A stretch of 64,000 bases of DNA from Pseudomonadota bacterium (GCA_029550345.1 JAKPHK010000114.1:1-64000); one strand, 5' to 3'; shown: positions 1 through 8,203, counted from the stretch's first letter. The notes: generated by a model not told the origin, from the letters alone. Made by a program: numbers and translations.

Positions 1-358
<358 letters not shown>

Positions 359-548
359 GCGTAACAGGTGTCGGATATTTGTTGCTTCATCGGAATTATT
401 TAGCAGCGCAGCGCGGAAAACGAGGTGGTGAGCGACTTGGTGGAAATCCCGTTATCCTTTCGCAGACAGTATCCATCATAAGGCAGGAGCTCGATAAGCT
501 AGGCAGACTGCTAGAAGAACCGTGAACTTTGGGGGAAAGATACTCGAA
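359..548. other. thiC-fic gap, possible 56-codon ORF
   Basis: This stretch is clearly more AT-rich than its surroundings. One frame is open from a TTG at 355, which overlaps the thiC stop, to a TGA at 523-525. It could encode a 56-residue peptide ending in an amphipathic stretch, SQTVSIIRQELDKLGRLLEE. There is no good ribosome binding site and no family I recognise. It may be a remnant of the accessory patch that carries the neighbouring fic gene. Confidence 0.2.
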
Positions 549-1706
549 TTACCTCACCTGCATCGCTTCCATGACTCCTGGGAACTGTATCAGCTTGGGG
601 TAGGCCCACGGGTGTTCGACAGCGACGCCCGCCGCAATCAGCGCCTTCACGTTGTTGGCCGCCCCGGCGTAGGTCACGCCCAACGCCTCAGCAATTTGAC
701 TTACTGACATTACTGGGCGCTCGAAGGCCATGTCGATGATTCGCAGCATTAGTGCCGAGCGGCGGGCGGTCTGGAATCGCTCGCGGTAATCCTTCTGTAG
801 GTCCTGCACCCGTTGTACAACTTCAATCGTCTCTTCCGCCGATTCCGCCACTGCACGTAGGAAGAAGCTAATCCACGGCACCCAATTGCCCGACTGCGAG
901 ACTTCGAACATCAGGTCGATGTAGAATGCCTTGTGTCGTTCTAGCCACGGGCTCATATAAAGCAGCGGCTGCGGCAACACACCGTTTTCTGCGAGCATCA
1001 ACGCGATCAACATCCGTCCGACGCGACCGTTGCCGTCGCCGAAGGGGTGGATCGCTTCGAACTGGTAATGGGCGAGCGCCGCGTCGATCAGCGGCGAGCC
1101 TTCCTCGCGCTGCGGTCGATTGATGAACTTGGTCAGATCGTCAATCGCATCGGGCGTCGCTTGGGGCGGAGCGGGAATGAAGCGGGCTGTCTCGATCGAG
1201 CCGTCGCCGCCGATCCAGTTCTGGTCCTGCTTGAACTCGCCGGCTTCGATCCGCGCGCCACGTTCGCGGGTTACACCATCCAACAGCATCTTGTGCGCGC
1301 GCCGGACAAGACGAGCGGAGATCGGCAGCGTGGCGAGGTCGGCGATCGCGCCTTCCAGGGCGCGCACGTAGTTGAGTACCTCGCGGTTGTCCGACCGCCT
1401 CTCAGGTGCGCTGACTCCAGCCTCGAACATGAACAGGTCGCTCAGCGTGGTGAACGTGCCTTCCATGCCTGACGAGGATACGGCCTCGCGACGTTGGAGC
1501 GGCCTGACGAGCAGCAGCGGATTTGGAATAGTCCGGCCGATCCCCTTCAGCTCCCCAACGGCTTGTGTAGCGCGACTGAGGATCGGGAGGACCGGGTTCA
1601 GGTCAAGCGCAACGGGTGGCAAAGGATTCGGGATGAAAGCTTTGCGTCCGCTGATCGTGGGAACGAGTTGGCCTGCGCTGGTTGAGGAGAAGCCGTTTCT
1701 GTCCAT
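549..1706 (-). CDS. Fic domain protein (probable AMP-transferase) with C-terminal HTH
   Basis: This 385-residue protein has the Fic signature HPFGDGNGRVGR at residues 220-231; its histidine is the catalytic residue for transferring AMP from ATP to a protein hydroxyl. An inhibitory helix motif of the S-x-x-x-E-G type lies upstream (S78 to G83, within SSGMEGT), the class II arrangement in which a glutamate blocks the ATP site. An N-terminal Fic/DOC-N-like region precedes the core. Residues about 320-370 (MSVSQIAEALGVTYAGAANN) look like a winged helix, so the protein may bind its own promoter; repeated sites sit just upstream. The target protein is unknown. It is a single gene convergent with thiC, and its base composition is lower in GC than the neighbours, suggesting acquisition. 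Confidence 0.9.
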   Translation of the reverse strand: MDRNGFSSTSAGQLVPTISGRKAFIPNPLPPVALDLNPVLPILSRATQAVGELKGIGRTIPNPLLLVRPLQRREAVSSSGMEGTFTTLSDLFMFEAGVSAPERRSDNREVLNYVRALEGAIADLATLPISARLVRRAHKMLLDGVTRERGARIEAGEFKQDQNWIGGDGSIETARFIPAPPQATPDAIDDLTKFINRPQREEGSPLIDAALAHYQFEAIHPFGDGNGRVGRMLIALMLAENGVLPQPLLYMSPWLERHKAFYIDLMFEVSQSGNWVPWISFFLRAVAESAEETIEVVQRVQDLQKDYRERFQTARRSALMLRIIDMAFERPVMSVSQIAEALGVTYAGAANNVKALIAAGVAVEHPWAYPKLIQFPGVMEAMQVR

Positions 1707-1795
1707 TAAACGGAAGTATCAGACCGGACTGCTGGGTTCAATGAAAAGACGCTTTCGTATAAAGTGCTGATGCCGGTATGCACTTCCGTATAAAG
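1707..1795. promoter_or_regulatory. Three related 11-13 bp sites upstream of fic
   Basis: CTTTCGTATAAAG (1752-1764) and CTTCCGTATAAAG (1783-1795) are direct repeats with one mismatch, spaced 31 bp (about three helical turns). TTAAACGGAAG (1707-1717) is the same core (CTTCCGTTTAA) on the other strand, touching the fic start codon. The arrangement looks like an operator array. The Fic protein's own C-terminal HTH is the obvious candidate binder, but this is inference. Confidence 0.45.
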
Positions 1796-1843
1796 CCGAA
1801 TCAGCACAACCTCTCCGCCCTAGCCGGAATTCCGGGGCCAGCG

Positions 1844-2011
1844 CTATTTCCGCCCCAACCGCACCAACTTCCGGTCCAGCGCCTGCAGGAACCGCGAGCG
1901 GTCCTCCTTGCGGAACGGCGGTGGGCCGCCGCCGCTCCCTCCTAAAGGCCCGTCCATTCCGGCCCGCAGGTCGGCCATGAACGCGCGGGTGGCCACGGCG
2001 CTGCCGATGCT
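1844..2011 (-). pseudogene. UPF0178 (YaiI/YqxD) family remnant, C-terminal 55 residues
   Basis: The minus strand from 2011 to a TAG at 1844-1846 encodes SIGSAVATRAFMADL..., then GGPPPFRKEDRSRFLQALDR and a basic tail. These match the conserved C-terminus of the UPF0178/YaiI family (PIN-like fold proteins of unknown function, normally about 150 residues). Upstream of the serine the frame runs into the 14-bp tandem repeat at 2012-2039 and then a stop, with no start codon. The N-terminal two thirds are missing, so this is a decapitated gene. Confidence 0.75.
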
Positions 2012-2039
2012 GGAGTTACGGTGACGGAGTTACGGTGAC
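2012..2039. repeat. 14-bp direct tandem repeat at the pseudogene break
   Basis: GGAGTTACGGTGAC occurs twice back to back (2012-2025 and 2026-2039), exactly where homology to UPF0178 is lost. A perfect 12-bp palindrome, CCGGAATTCCGG, lies just past the other end of the remnant at 1824-1835. Such motifs often border small mobile or REP-like sequences, but I cannot name the element. Confidence 0.6.
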
Positions 2040-2069
2040 GGGTGCAACAACCCCCAAACTCCCCGCACC

Positions 2070-2098
2070 TTGCCTTCACCGACACAATCCGTTATAAC
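2070..2098 (+). promoter_or_regulatory. Promoter of the abrB-doc pair, likely leaderless
   Basis: TTGCCT (2070-2075) and TATAAC (2093-2098) are separated by exactly 17 bp, a good sigma-70-type promoter. The expected transcription start, about 7 bp past the -10 box, falls on the A of the antitoxin ATG at 2105. No Shine-Dalgarno sequence fits between, so the mRNA is probably leaderless. Confidence 0.5.
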
Positions 2099-2104
2099 AC
2101 CCGT

Positions 2105-2332
2105 ATGAACGCACCGCTCAAGATCACCAAGATCGGCAATTCTGCCGGGGTTATCCTGACCAAGGAGCTGCTCGCGCATCTTGGGGCGCAGGTCGGGGAT
2201 TCGCTCTCGCTGGTCACCACCCCGCGCGGGATCGAGCTTTCGGCCGCCGAGCCTGATTTCGAGGCGCAGATGGCGGCGGCACGTGAAGTGATGGCGCGGC
2301 GCAAGCGCGCGCTGCGTGAACTCGCGAAGTAG
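2105..2332 (+). CDS. AbrB/MazE-type antitoxin
   Basis: This 75-residue protein starts with the swapped-hairpin AbrB DNA-binding fold (LKITKIGNSAGVILTKELL, residues 5-23; then the GDSLSLVTTPRGIEL strand). It has a basic helical tail (residues 50-75) that should wrap and neutralise the toxin. The gene lies 2 bases ahead of doc, so the pair is surely co-transcribed and likely autorepressed by the complex. I chose the ATG at 2105 because the fold begins there; an in-frame upstream ATG would add unrelated residues and lies before the promoter. Confidence 0.88.
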   Translation: MNAPLKITKIGNSAGVILTKELLAHLGAQVGDSLSLVTTPRGIELSAAEPDFEAQMAAAREVMARRKRALRELAK

Positions 2333-2334
2333 CA

Positions 2335-2721
2335 ATGGCCCAAGGCTGGATCTGGATCGCCACCGCAGTGGCCGAGGCTGCGCATGCCGAGCAATTGGCC
2401 GAACACGGTGGCCCTGCCGGGGTGCGCGATCCGGGCGGACTGGAAAGCGCGATGATCCGGCCCCGCAATCTGGCGGAATATGGCCAGCCCGATCTTGCCA
2501 CATTGGCGGCGGCCTATGGCTTTGGCATTGCCCGCAACCATCCCTTCGTCGATGGCAACAAGCGCGCCGCGGCTGTGGTGATGGAAACCTTTCTGATGCT
2601 CAATGGCGCCGGGCTGGCGGCCAGCGATGCCGAACTGGTCGTCGCGATCCAGGCCCTCGCTTCAGGGGAACTCAGCGAGGACGAACTGGCAGACTGGCTG
2701 CGCGAACACCTCGCGCGCTGA
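2335..2721 (+). CDS. doc: Doc-type toxin (Fic fold, death-on-curing)
   Basis: This 128-residue protein carries the Doc/Fic motif HPFVDGNKR (residues 69-77). Doc proteins are kinases that phosphorylate EF-Tu, unlike AMP-adding Fic enzymes; the degenerate NKR in place of NGRxxR is typical of Doc. The rest (IRPRNLAEYGQPDLATLAAAY, shown in part; C-terminal helices ending in LREHLAR) fits the family length of about 125. Its partner is the AbrB-type antitoxin immediately upstream rather than the classical Phd. Toxin function is inferred from family and operon. Confidence 0.88.
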   Translation: MAQGWIWIATAVAEAAHAEQLAEHGGPAGVRDPGGLESAMIRPRNLAEYGQPDLATLAAAYGFGIARNHPFVDGNKRAAAVVMETFLMLNGAGLAASDAELVVAIQALASGELSEDELADWLREHLAR

Positions 2722-2820
2722 CGCCCTCTGCGCGCCGTTACCCCACACCCTCACCGCACCCCCCGCACGGCGTATCGCTTGGCCGGTGCGTCCGCGGCCT
2801 GCTTGCGGCAGGGGCGCGGG

Positions 2821-3294
2821 ATGGATCGCATTTTCACTCTGCACGGGCCGCGCCGGGCCTTGCTGACCTTGGCCATTCCACTGGGTTTGGCGCTGGTTTC
2901 CGGACCTGCCGCCTCGGCCACGAAAAGGCCTGCGGCGAAGAACCAGGACGCAAAGGCAGCGCCCGCCAAACCTGCCGCCGCGCCGGTCGCCAAGGGGCGG
3001 CTCTATGCCGTGGTGCTGGGGCCCGGCCCGGCCTGGAAAAAGCAGAAGCCGTTCAAGGGGCCGGGGCTTTCACAACACCGCGCCTATTGGCAGGGCTTGC
3101 TGGCGGATGGCCGGGTCGCCAGTGCCGGGCCGCTGGGCGAGGAAAGCGGGTTGGCGCTGATCCGGGTGCGCGATCAGCGCGAGGCGAATGCCGTGGTTGC
3201 AGCCGATCCGGCGGTCAAGGCGCGGATCTTTCAGGGCGCGGCGCGGCCCTATGCTGCGGAACTGATCAGCACCCCGGTTCTGACCGGCGGCTGA
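2821..3294 (+). CDS. Secreted YCII-like domain protein
   Basis: The 157-residue product has a signal peptide with a hydrophobic core (residues 12-30, ALLTLAIPLGLALVSG), then an Ala/Lys/Pro-rich spacer and a single YCII-like domain. That domain has the telltale LSQHRAYWQGLLADGRVASAGP region, followed by LALIRVRDQREANAVVAADP. YCII proteins are ferredoxin-like folds of mostly unknown function; a periplasmic version with a His in the conserved position is unusual. I start at the ATG at 2821 because upstream in-frame codons are GC-rich and lack a signal sequence. Confidence 0.65.
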   Translation: MDRIFTLHGPRRALLTLAIPLGLALVSGPAASATKRPAAKNQDAKAAPAKPAAAPVAKGRLYAVVLGPGPAWKKQKPFKGPGLSQHRAYWQGLLADGRVASAGPLGEESGLALIRVRDQREANAVVAADPAVKARIFQGAARPYAAELISTPVLTGG

Positions 3295-3414
3295 GGTCTT
3301 TCGGGCCGCTTCGCCCCGGAAAAGCGGACGGGTTAACCGCTCGATGACCAATTTCCCTTACCGTGGTGGTCAAGGGGCATGGCCAGGGGGCTTGCCCGAG
3401 CCGGAGTTCTCGCG

Positions 3415-4356
3415 ATGCACACACTGCAACGGGCCTTTGCCACCGCCGCCGGGGAAGCGGATTGGACCGCGCAGCTGACCGCCCTGTTCGAGCGGCGCGA
3501 GCTGGGCGAGGCAGAGCGGATCCTGCGCAAGGCGCTGATCGAACTCGGCGGGCCGATGATGCAGCTGTGCCGCGAGGCGAGCCTTGACGCAGTGGAGATC
3601 ACCGGCTGGGCAGAACTGGCCGAAGTGGTCGCCGCGCATGAGGGCGAGCCGATCACCGGGGCGACCGTGGCGATGGGCAACGAGGCCGATCTGGCATTCG
3701 ACCGCGGGCTGCCGCACCGCCCCTACATGGTGCTGGGGCTCTATACCGACGAGGCGTGGGACTGGTCCGCAGCCGGCCAGGACCAGGCGCTTGCCGAATG
3801 CCGCAAGGAATGCCCGGACTGGGCCGGTCGGGATGAGGATGTCGAGGCGTTCCTCGATCTCGAAGGACTCGATGCGCTCAACACCGCGCTGATCCACCAT
3901 AAGCAGCGCCACTTCATCCGCGAGGGCGGGGAAGCGGAAGCGCCGCTGCGCTATGTCGAATTCGTGCTCGGATCGTGGTGGCGCGCGCTGCGGTTTCACC
4001 AGGCGGTTGCGGTTCAGCTCGAACGGCACGGACTGGGTGGAGCGATTCCGGTAATTTCCGGCATGATCGATATACGTCCGGATGCGGTTGCGGTTCACTG
4101 GCCGGTGGTGCGCGAAGTGCCGCGCGCCGCGCCGGTTGAGCCGACAGACGAGGATGCGGCCGACACCGCCGATTATGGTGGCGGACCGAGCCTGGTCCGC
4201 TTCAACCTGATCCAGCGCGGGCGGCTGGTGATCGAAGAGGATGCCAGCCCGGCAGGAACCGCGCTGCGCCGCCGGATCGAGGCCAATGAAGAGGGTGAAG
4301 TCGAGGCCGAAGCCGAAGCGCCCGGCCTGATGCGGCGGATGTTCGGGCGGGGCTGA
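3415..4356 (+). CDS. Conserved hypothetical acidic protein (DUF-type)
   Basis: This 313-residue soluble protein has no recognised catalytic motif. It starts MHTLQRAFATAAGEADW, has long acidic stretches and a conserved-looking centre (FDRGLPHRPYMVLGLYTDE), and ends in a Glu-rich tail followed by LMRRMFGRG. There is no signal peptide or membrane segment. The ATG at 3415 was preferred to one at 3379 because upstream residues look non-coding. It stands alone, converging on the pfkB-like gene. Coding assignment is firm by codon bias; function unknown. Confidence 0.7.
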   Translation: MHTLQRAFATAAGEADWTAQLTALFERRELGEAERILRKALIELGGPMMQLCREASLDAVEITGWAELAEVVAAHEGEPITGATVAMGNEADLAFDRGLPHRPYMVLGLYTDEAWDWSAAGQDQALAECRKECPDWAGRDEDVEAFLDLEGLDALNTALIHHKQRHFIREGGEAEAPLRYVEFVLGSWWRALRFHQAVAVQLERHGLGGAIPVISGMIDIRPDAVAVHWPVVREVPRAAPVEPTDEDAADTADYGGGPSLVRFNLIQRGRLVIEEDASPAGTALRRRIEANEEGEVEAEAEAPGLMRRMFGRG

Positions 4357-4366
4357 GGCCGCTTCC

Positions 4367-4398
4367 GCTCAGGGCACGCTCAGGGCACGCTCAGGGCA
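4367..4398. repeat. 11-bp unit repeated 2.9 times across the pfkB stop
   Basis: GCTCAGGGCAC is repeated at 4367, 4378 and 4389 (the last copy lacks one base). The third copy covers the stop codon of the minus-strand kinase gene, so slippage here would change its C-terminal end. Confidence 0.7.
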
Positions 4399-5314
4399 GG
4401 TTTTTCAAAACCCGCTCGATCTCTTCGGGTTGGCATAAGTCTGTGCCCGGTGTCAGCACCGCGGCTGTGCCTGCGGCGATCCCGCGGCGAAAGGCTTGCG
4501 GCGGGTCCTCACCGCGCAGCAGGCCATCGACCATCGCCGCGAGGAAACTGTCCCCCGCCCCCGTGGTCGATCGGGCGACGGCGTGGACGCCGGGATGCGT
4601 CACAACCCCGCCTTCCCAGGCCAGGACACCGCCTTGCTCACCCATCGTTACCGCAATCATCCCGGCCTTGCCGGCCTTGACCAGTGCCTCGGCAGCTTCG
4701 GCTACTTCGCCGTGACTGGTCAGCTTGCGATCGAGCAGGCTTTCGAACTCACCGACGCTGGGCTTGGCGAGGTGGATTCCGCCCGCCGCGAACGCCGCTT
4801 TCAGCGCCGCGCCGGAAGTGTCGAGCACCAGCTTGCGATCGAGTGCGACCAACGGCGCGGCCAATCGGGCGAAGAAGTCATCGGGCACACCGCGCGGCAG
4901 TGAGCCGGAAGCGATGACCCATTCGGCCGGGCTGGCGAAACAGGCACCGAGCAGGGCGCGCCACTCCTCCTCGGCAACCAGCGGACCTTCGGGAACAAAG
5001 CGGTATTCGTGCCCGGTCGAGCGTTCGTAAACCGCCAGGCTCATCCGGGTGTGATCGTGGATCGGGATCGCCCGGCGCGGCAGCCCGGCCGCATCCAGCA
5101 GCTGGTCAAGCAGTGCCCCGGTTGGCCCGCCGGAAAGGTAGATCGCCTCGACCGGAACCCCGAGCCGATGCAGCACCCGCGCCACGTTGAGCCCGCCGCC
5201 GCCCGGATCATAGCGCTCACCACTGGTGCGGATCTTGCGGGTGGCGGATACCACCTCGGCCTCACAGGCCGAATCGATCGCCGGATTGAGCGTCAGGGTG
5301 GCAACGCGGGTGAT
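4391..5314 (-). CDS. PfkB-family sugar-phosphate kinase, non-canonical AUC start
   Basis: This ribokinase-fold kinase resembles 1-phosphofructokinase/PfkB. It has the N-terminal strand VATLTLNPAID (substrate binding), the signature GGGLNVARVLHRLG and the C-terminal anion-hole motif STTGAGDSF with the catalytic Asp. It phosphorylates a sugar phosphate using ATP. No ATG, GTG or TTG exists between the in-frame TAG at 5324-5326 (the stop of the upstream gene) and a GTG at 5252-5254 that would delete the essential first strand. A good Shine-Dalgarno (TAGGAGG) lies 5 bases before ATC at 5312-5314, exactly where homologues have Met, so AUC is the likely start, giving 307 residues. Coupled to the PhnA-like gene upstream. 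Confidence 0.82.
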   Translation of the reverse strand: MTRVATLTLNPAIDSACEAEVVSATRKIRTSGERYDPGGGGLNVARVLHRLGVPVEAIYLSGGPTGALLDQLLDAAGLPRRAIPIHDHTRMSLAVYERSTGHEYRFVPEGPLVAEEEWRALLGACFASPAEWVIASGSLPRGVPDDFFARLAAPLVALDRKLVLDTSGAALKAAFAAGGIHLAKPSVGEFESLLDRKLTSHGEVAEAAEALVKAGKAGMIAVTMGEQGGVLAWEGGVVTHPGVHAVARSTTGAGDSFLAAMVDGLLRGEDPPQAFRRGIAAGTAAVLTPGTDLCQPEEIERVLKNLP

Positions 5315-5323
5315 GACGGCCTC

Positions 5324-5638
5324 CTATCCCTGGCGCTTGCGGACAAATTCCGCGCGCAGCACCAGGCCCTTGATCCCGGGATAGCGGCAGTCGATCTCTT
5401 GCGGGTCGCCGGTCAGTCGGATCGACGGAATCAAGGTGCCCTGCTTGAGCGTCTGGCCAGCACCCTTGACGGTCAGGTCCTTGATCAGGGTAACCGCATC
5501 GCCATCGGCGAGCAGATTGCCGACCGCATCGCGAACCTCAACCGCGTCTTGTGCCGCACGCTTGGCGGCCAGTTCGGAAGCGGGCAGCCATTCACCGCTT
5601 TCTTCGTCGTAAACGTAGTCTTCGTCTTCAGCGCTCAT
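5324..5638 (-). CDS. PhnA-like (YjdM family) protein
   Basis: This 104-residue protein carries the C-terminal PhnA domain: VRDAVGNLLADGDAVTLIKDL, shown in part as GNLLADGDAVTLIKDL, then KGAGQTLKQGT and the EIDCRYPGIKGLVLRAEFVRK strand pair. Full PhnA/YjdM proteins start with a zinc ribbon; here the N-terminus (YVYDEESGEWLPASE) has no cysteine pairs, so the ribbon is lost. Despite the name the family is not shown to cleave phosphonates. Its TAG stop overlaps the ribosome binding site of the kinase gene downstream. Confidence 0.8.
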   Translation of the reverse strand: MSAEDEDYVYDEESGEWLPASELAAKRAAQDAVEVRDAVGNLLADGDAVTLIKDLTVKGAGQTLKQGTLIPSIRLTGDPQEIDCRYPGIKGLVLRAEFVRKRQG

Positions 5639-5641
5639 CGT

Positions 5642-6136
5642 CTAACCCATCTTGTCATGAAGGATCGCCGCCCAGCACACCAGGGTCAGCGCGCCGCCGG
5701 CCATTGTCCAGCGGATCGCCAGAGCCAGCAGATGCGACTGAACGTCGATCGAGTGAATGAAAGCGGCGAACAGCCGCTGGCGCGCGGCATCATCGTCTGC
5801 GATGCCTTCGCTATCGAACTCTTCACCCACCAGCAGTCCTCGCAAAGCGAAGAAACAAGAGATCACCAGTGGCAGAAGGCCGAGAATTGAAAACAGCACC
5901 AGACCGCTCCGGCTGGCAGCATCAAGACTGAGCGGTGCCCCGGGGCTGGCCGAAATGGGATGGGTTCCGATCGTAATCAGCAAGGCGTTGAACCCCAGCA
6001 TAGCACCCAGTCTGATCGACAGATCAACGTCCCGGTTCTCAAGGAATTCAAGATCGGCCACAAAGCCCGGATCGGGCGGATCACTCCGCATCGCCTGGAA
6101 AGCGCGCAGCCGGGTTCTGAACGAGCGGTTGGCCAT
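5642..6136 (-). CDS. Integral membrane protein, unknown
   Basis: This 164-residue protein has three or four predicted membrane segments (about residues 43-60, 78-98 and 140-160: LGAMLGFNALLITIG, GLVLFSILGLLPLVISCFF, WTMAGGALTLVCWAAIL). The N-terminus is basic and probably cytoplasmic. No family recognised. It lies 3 bases upstream of the PhnA-like gene on the same strand, so the three minus-strand genes 5642-4391 form one unit. It is divergent from the GNAT gene. Confidence 0.7.
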   Translation of the reverse strand: MANRSFRTRLRAFQAMRSDPPDPGFVADLEFLENRDVDLSIRLGAMLGFNALLITIGTHPISASPGAPLSLDAASRSGLVLFSILGLLPLVISCFFALRGLLVGEEFDSEGIADDDAARQRLFAAFIHSIDVQSHLLALAIRWTMAGGALTLVCWAAILHDKMG

Positions 6137-6190
6137 GATCGCTGGTTAGGGCGGTTGCCGCCGCGCCGCAAGGCTGCCACTCTGCACGCC

Positions 6191-6793
6191 ATGACCCGCG
6201 AGATCATCAGGGTTGGCCCGCAGCACCGCGACCGCGCGGTGCAGTGCCTTGCGCGGGCGTTCCACCACGATCCGGCCATGGTCTTCATGATGCCGCACGA
6301 GCCATCGCGGGCGCGGCGGCTGACCCGTCTGATCGGCTGGATGGTCGATCAGACGTTTAAGGTGGGGCTGGTGCTGGGCACGCCGGAACTCGAAGGAGTG
6401 ACACTGTGGCGGCCGCCCGGCACGGTGCATTATCATGAGCCGTTGTGGCACCCCGGGACGCTGCGGTTCCTTCCGATCTTCGGATGGCACCTGCCGCGCG
6501 CACTCAACACCGATGACGGGATTACGTCGCATCTTCCGAAGGGCGAAAGCTGGATGTACCTGAAGATGGCGGGGGTTGATCCCGACCATCAGGGCAAAGG
6601 GCTCGGCGGGGCGATGCTCCGCGCCGGGCTGGCCGAAGCAGCCCGGCTGGGCGTGGCTTCGCTACTGGAAACCGCCACGCCCGAAAATGTCGGCCTCTAT
6701 CAGCGGTTTGGATACCGCATCCTGTGCGAATGGGACGTCAAAGATGGCGGACCGCATTTCTGGACCATGGCGACCGCCGATCCGCGCGGCTGA
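6191..6793 (+). CDS. GNAT family N-acetyltransferase
   Basis: This 200-residue protein has the acetyl-CoA binding motif A in MAGVDPDHQGKGLGGAMLR (Q/R-x-x-G-x-G/A type: QGKGLGGA) and the following TPENVGLYQRFGY element that closes GNAT folds. The substrate is not evident. The start ATG at 6191 begins MTREIIRVGPQHRDRAV, the usual first strand of such enzymes; a longer frame upstream only shadows the divergent gene. It is monocistronic. Confidence 0.87.
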   Translation: MTREIIRVGPQHRDRAVQCLARAFHHDPAMVFMMPHEPSRARRLTRLIGWMVDQTFKVGLVLGTPELEGVTLWRPPGTVHYHEPLWHPGTLRFLPIFGWHLPRALNTDDGITSHLPKGESWMYLKMAGVDPDHQGKGLGGAMLRAGLAEAARLGVASLLETATPENVGLYQRFGYRILCEWDVKDGGPHFWTMATADPRG

Positions 6794-6948
6794 CCCACGC
6801 ATGGCAGCGTCGCAAGGTGGCCCACGAACAGCCTGAATCCGCGATTCAGCATTCACCGCAAGTCCGGGGCAAGCCGGCCTGTGACAGAGGTCAGGGCCTT
6901 GCCAAGGGTTGCCGTCTTCGACAACCCGCCGCTCGGGAGGACAAGACA

Positions 6949-7434
6949 ATGCCCAGGGTCGCACCCGCACTTGCCCTGCTGGCCGCGCTGGCGGCTTGCT
7001 CGGGTTCAAAAGAAAAACAGGTCAACGGGGGCTATTCGCTGCCACCGCCGCCGACCCGCACCGCCGCGGCCCCTCCGGCCACGCCGCGCCCGGCCGCGCG
7101 GGTTGAGGCGGGCGAAGCCGTCTGGCATTTGCGCGCCGGGCTCAATGTCGCGGCGCTATCCTGCAAGGGCCGGGGTCGCACCCCGGTTGCCGGGCACTAC
7201 TCACGCGTGCTGACCCGCCACAAAACCTTGCTGGCACAGGCCTATGTCGCCGAACAGCGGCGCTATGGCAAAGGGCTCGACCGGCACCAGACCCAGCTCT
7301 ACAACCGCTTCTCGAACCAGCGCAATCCGGTCCGGTTCTGCGCTGCTGCGGCAAGCGTGGCCAAGCGTGCGGCAGCAATGGATTCGCCAGGTCTGGCCAG
7401 CAACGCACGGAGCTTGCTGGGCGAGATCGATTAG
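6949..7434 (+). CDS. Small lipoprotein, unknown
   Basis: The 161-residue product has a lipoprotein signal peptide (ALALLAALAACSGS, lipobox AALAAC with the Cys near residue 17), then a Pro/Ala-rich linker (residues 30-50). A compact domain follows with two conserved-looking cysteines (LSCKGRG and RFCAAAASVAKR). It should sit in the outer membrane facing the periplasm. A Shine-Dalgarno GGGAGG lies about 10 bases before the ATG. No named family. Confidence 0.72.
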   Translation: MPRVAPALALLAALAACSGSKEKQVNGGYSLPPPPTRTAAAPPATPRPAARVEAGEAVWHLRAGLNVAALSCKGRGRTPVAGHYSRVLTRHKTLLAQAYVAEQRRYGKGLDRHQTQLYNRFSNQRNPVRFCAAAASVAKRAAAMDSPGLASNARSLLGEID

Positions 7435-7450
7435 GGTCAGAGGCCCGGAA

Positions 7451-8203
7451 TCAGAGGCCCTGAGCAATCAGCCGCAGCCCCAGCGCAATCATCAGCACAT
7501 AGGTCAGGGTATAGAACTTCGCGTTGTCCAGTCGCCGGATCAGCCAGACCCCGGCAAGGGTTGCGGCGATCGCCAGCGGGATCAGCAGGGCGGCGGCTTC
7601 CAGCACGGCGCGATCGAATGACCCGAGCAAGATGAAGCTGGGCACCTTCATCCAGTTTATCGCCGCGAAGGTGATTGAACTGGTGCCAACGAAGGTTTCG
7701 TGCGGCAACTTGCGCGGGGTTACCCACATCTGGAACGGCGGTCCGCCGGCGTGAGCGATCTGGCTGGTGAACCCGGTTGCAGCGCCGAACAGCGCGCCGA
7801 CCCAGCCCGGTGAGTTGCTGGCGGCAACGATCGGTCCCCCGCGTTCGATCCAGAGCCGGTACAACCCGAAGGCCAGGGTAATCACACCCAGCACCACCAG
7901 CAGCTTCTCTTCCGGCACCTCGGCCGCCAGCCATGTCGCCAAGGCGATCCCAACCAGCGCGCCGGGTAGCATCCAGCCCACAATCCAGCGGTCCCAGGTC
8001 TTGCGATAGGACCAGACGCTGACCACGTCCTGCACCAGCAGGATCGGAAGGAGAATTGCCGCTGCAGTAACCGGCGGCAGCGTTAAAGCCAGCAGCGGGG
8101 TCGCCAAAGCGCCCAGACCGGCAAAGCCGCCCTTGGCCAGTCCAAGGATGATTACCGCCACTATGGCCAGGGTCAGGGTCCAGGGATCGCTGAGCAATTG
8201 CAT
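7451..8203 (-). CDS. TauE/SafE family membrane transporter
   Basis: This is a 250-residue polytopic membrane protein with about eight hydrophobic segments arranged as two repeats. It has the family hallmarks GLAKGGFAGLGALATPLLAL near the N-terminus and GAATGFTSQIAHAGGPPFQMW in the middle (first part GAATGFTSQIAHAGGP). TauE/SafE proteins export sulfite, sulfoacetate or similar anions. I start at ATG 8203 (MQLLSDPWTLTL); an upstream in-frame ATG at 8317 adds a non-membrane stretch overlapping the M19 promoter. Confidence 0.88.
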   Translation of the reverse strand: MQLLSDPWTLTLAIVAVIILGLAKGGFAGLGALATPLLALTLPPVTAAAILLPILLVQDVVSVWSYRKTWDRWIVGWMLPGALVGIALATWLAAEVPEEKLLVVLGVITLAFGLYRLWIERGGPIVAASNSPGWVGALFGAATGFTSQIAHAGGPPFQMWVTPRKLPHETFVGTSSITFAAINWMKVPSFILLGSFDRAVLEAAALLIPLAIAATLAGVWLIRRLDNAKFYTLTYVLMIALGLRLIAQGL

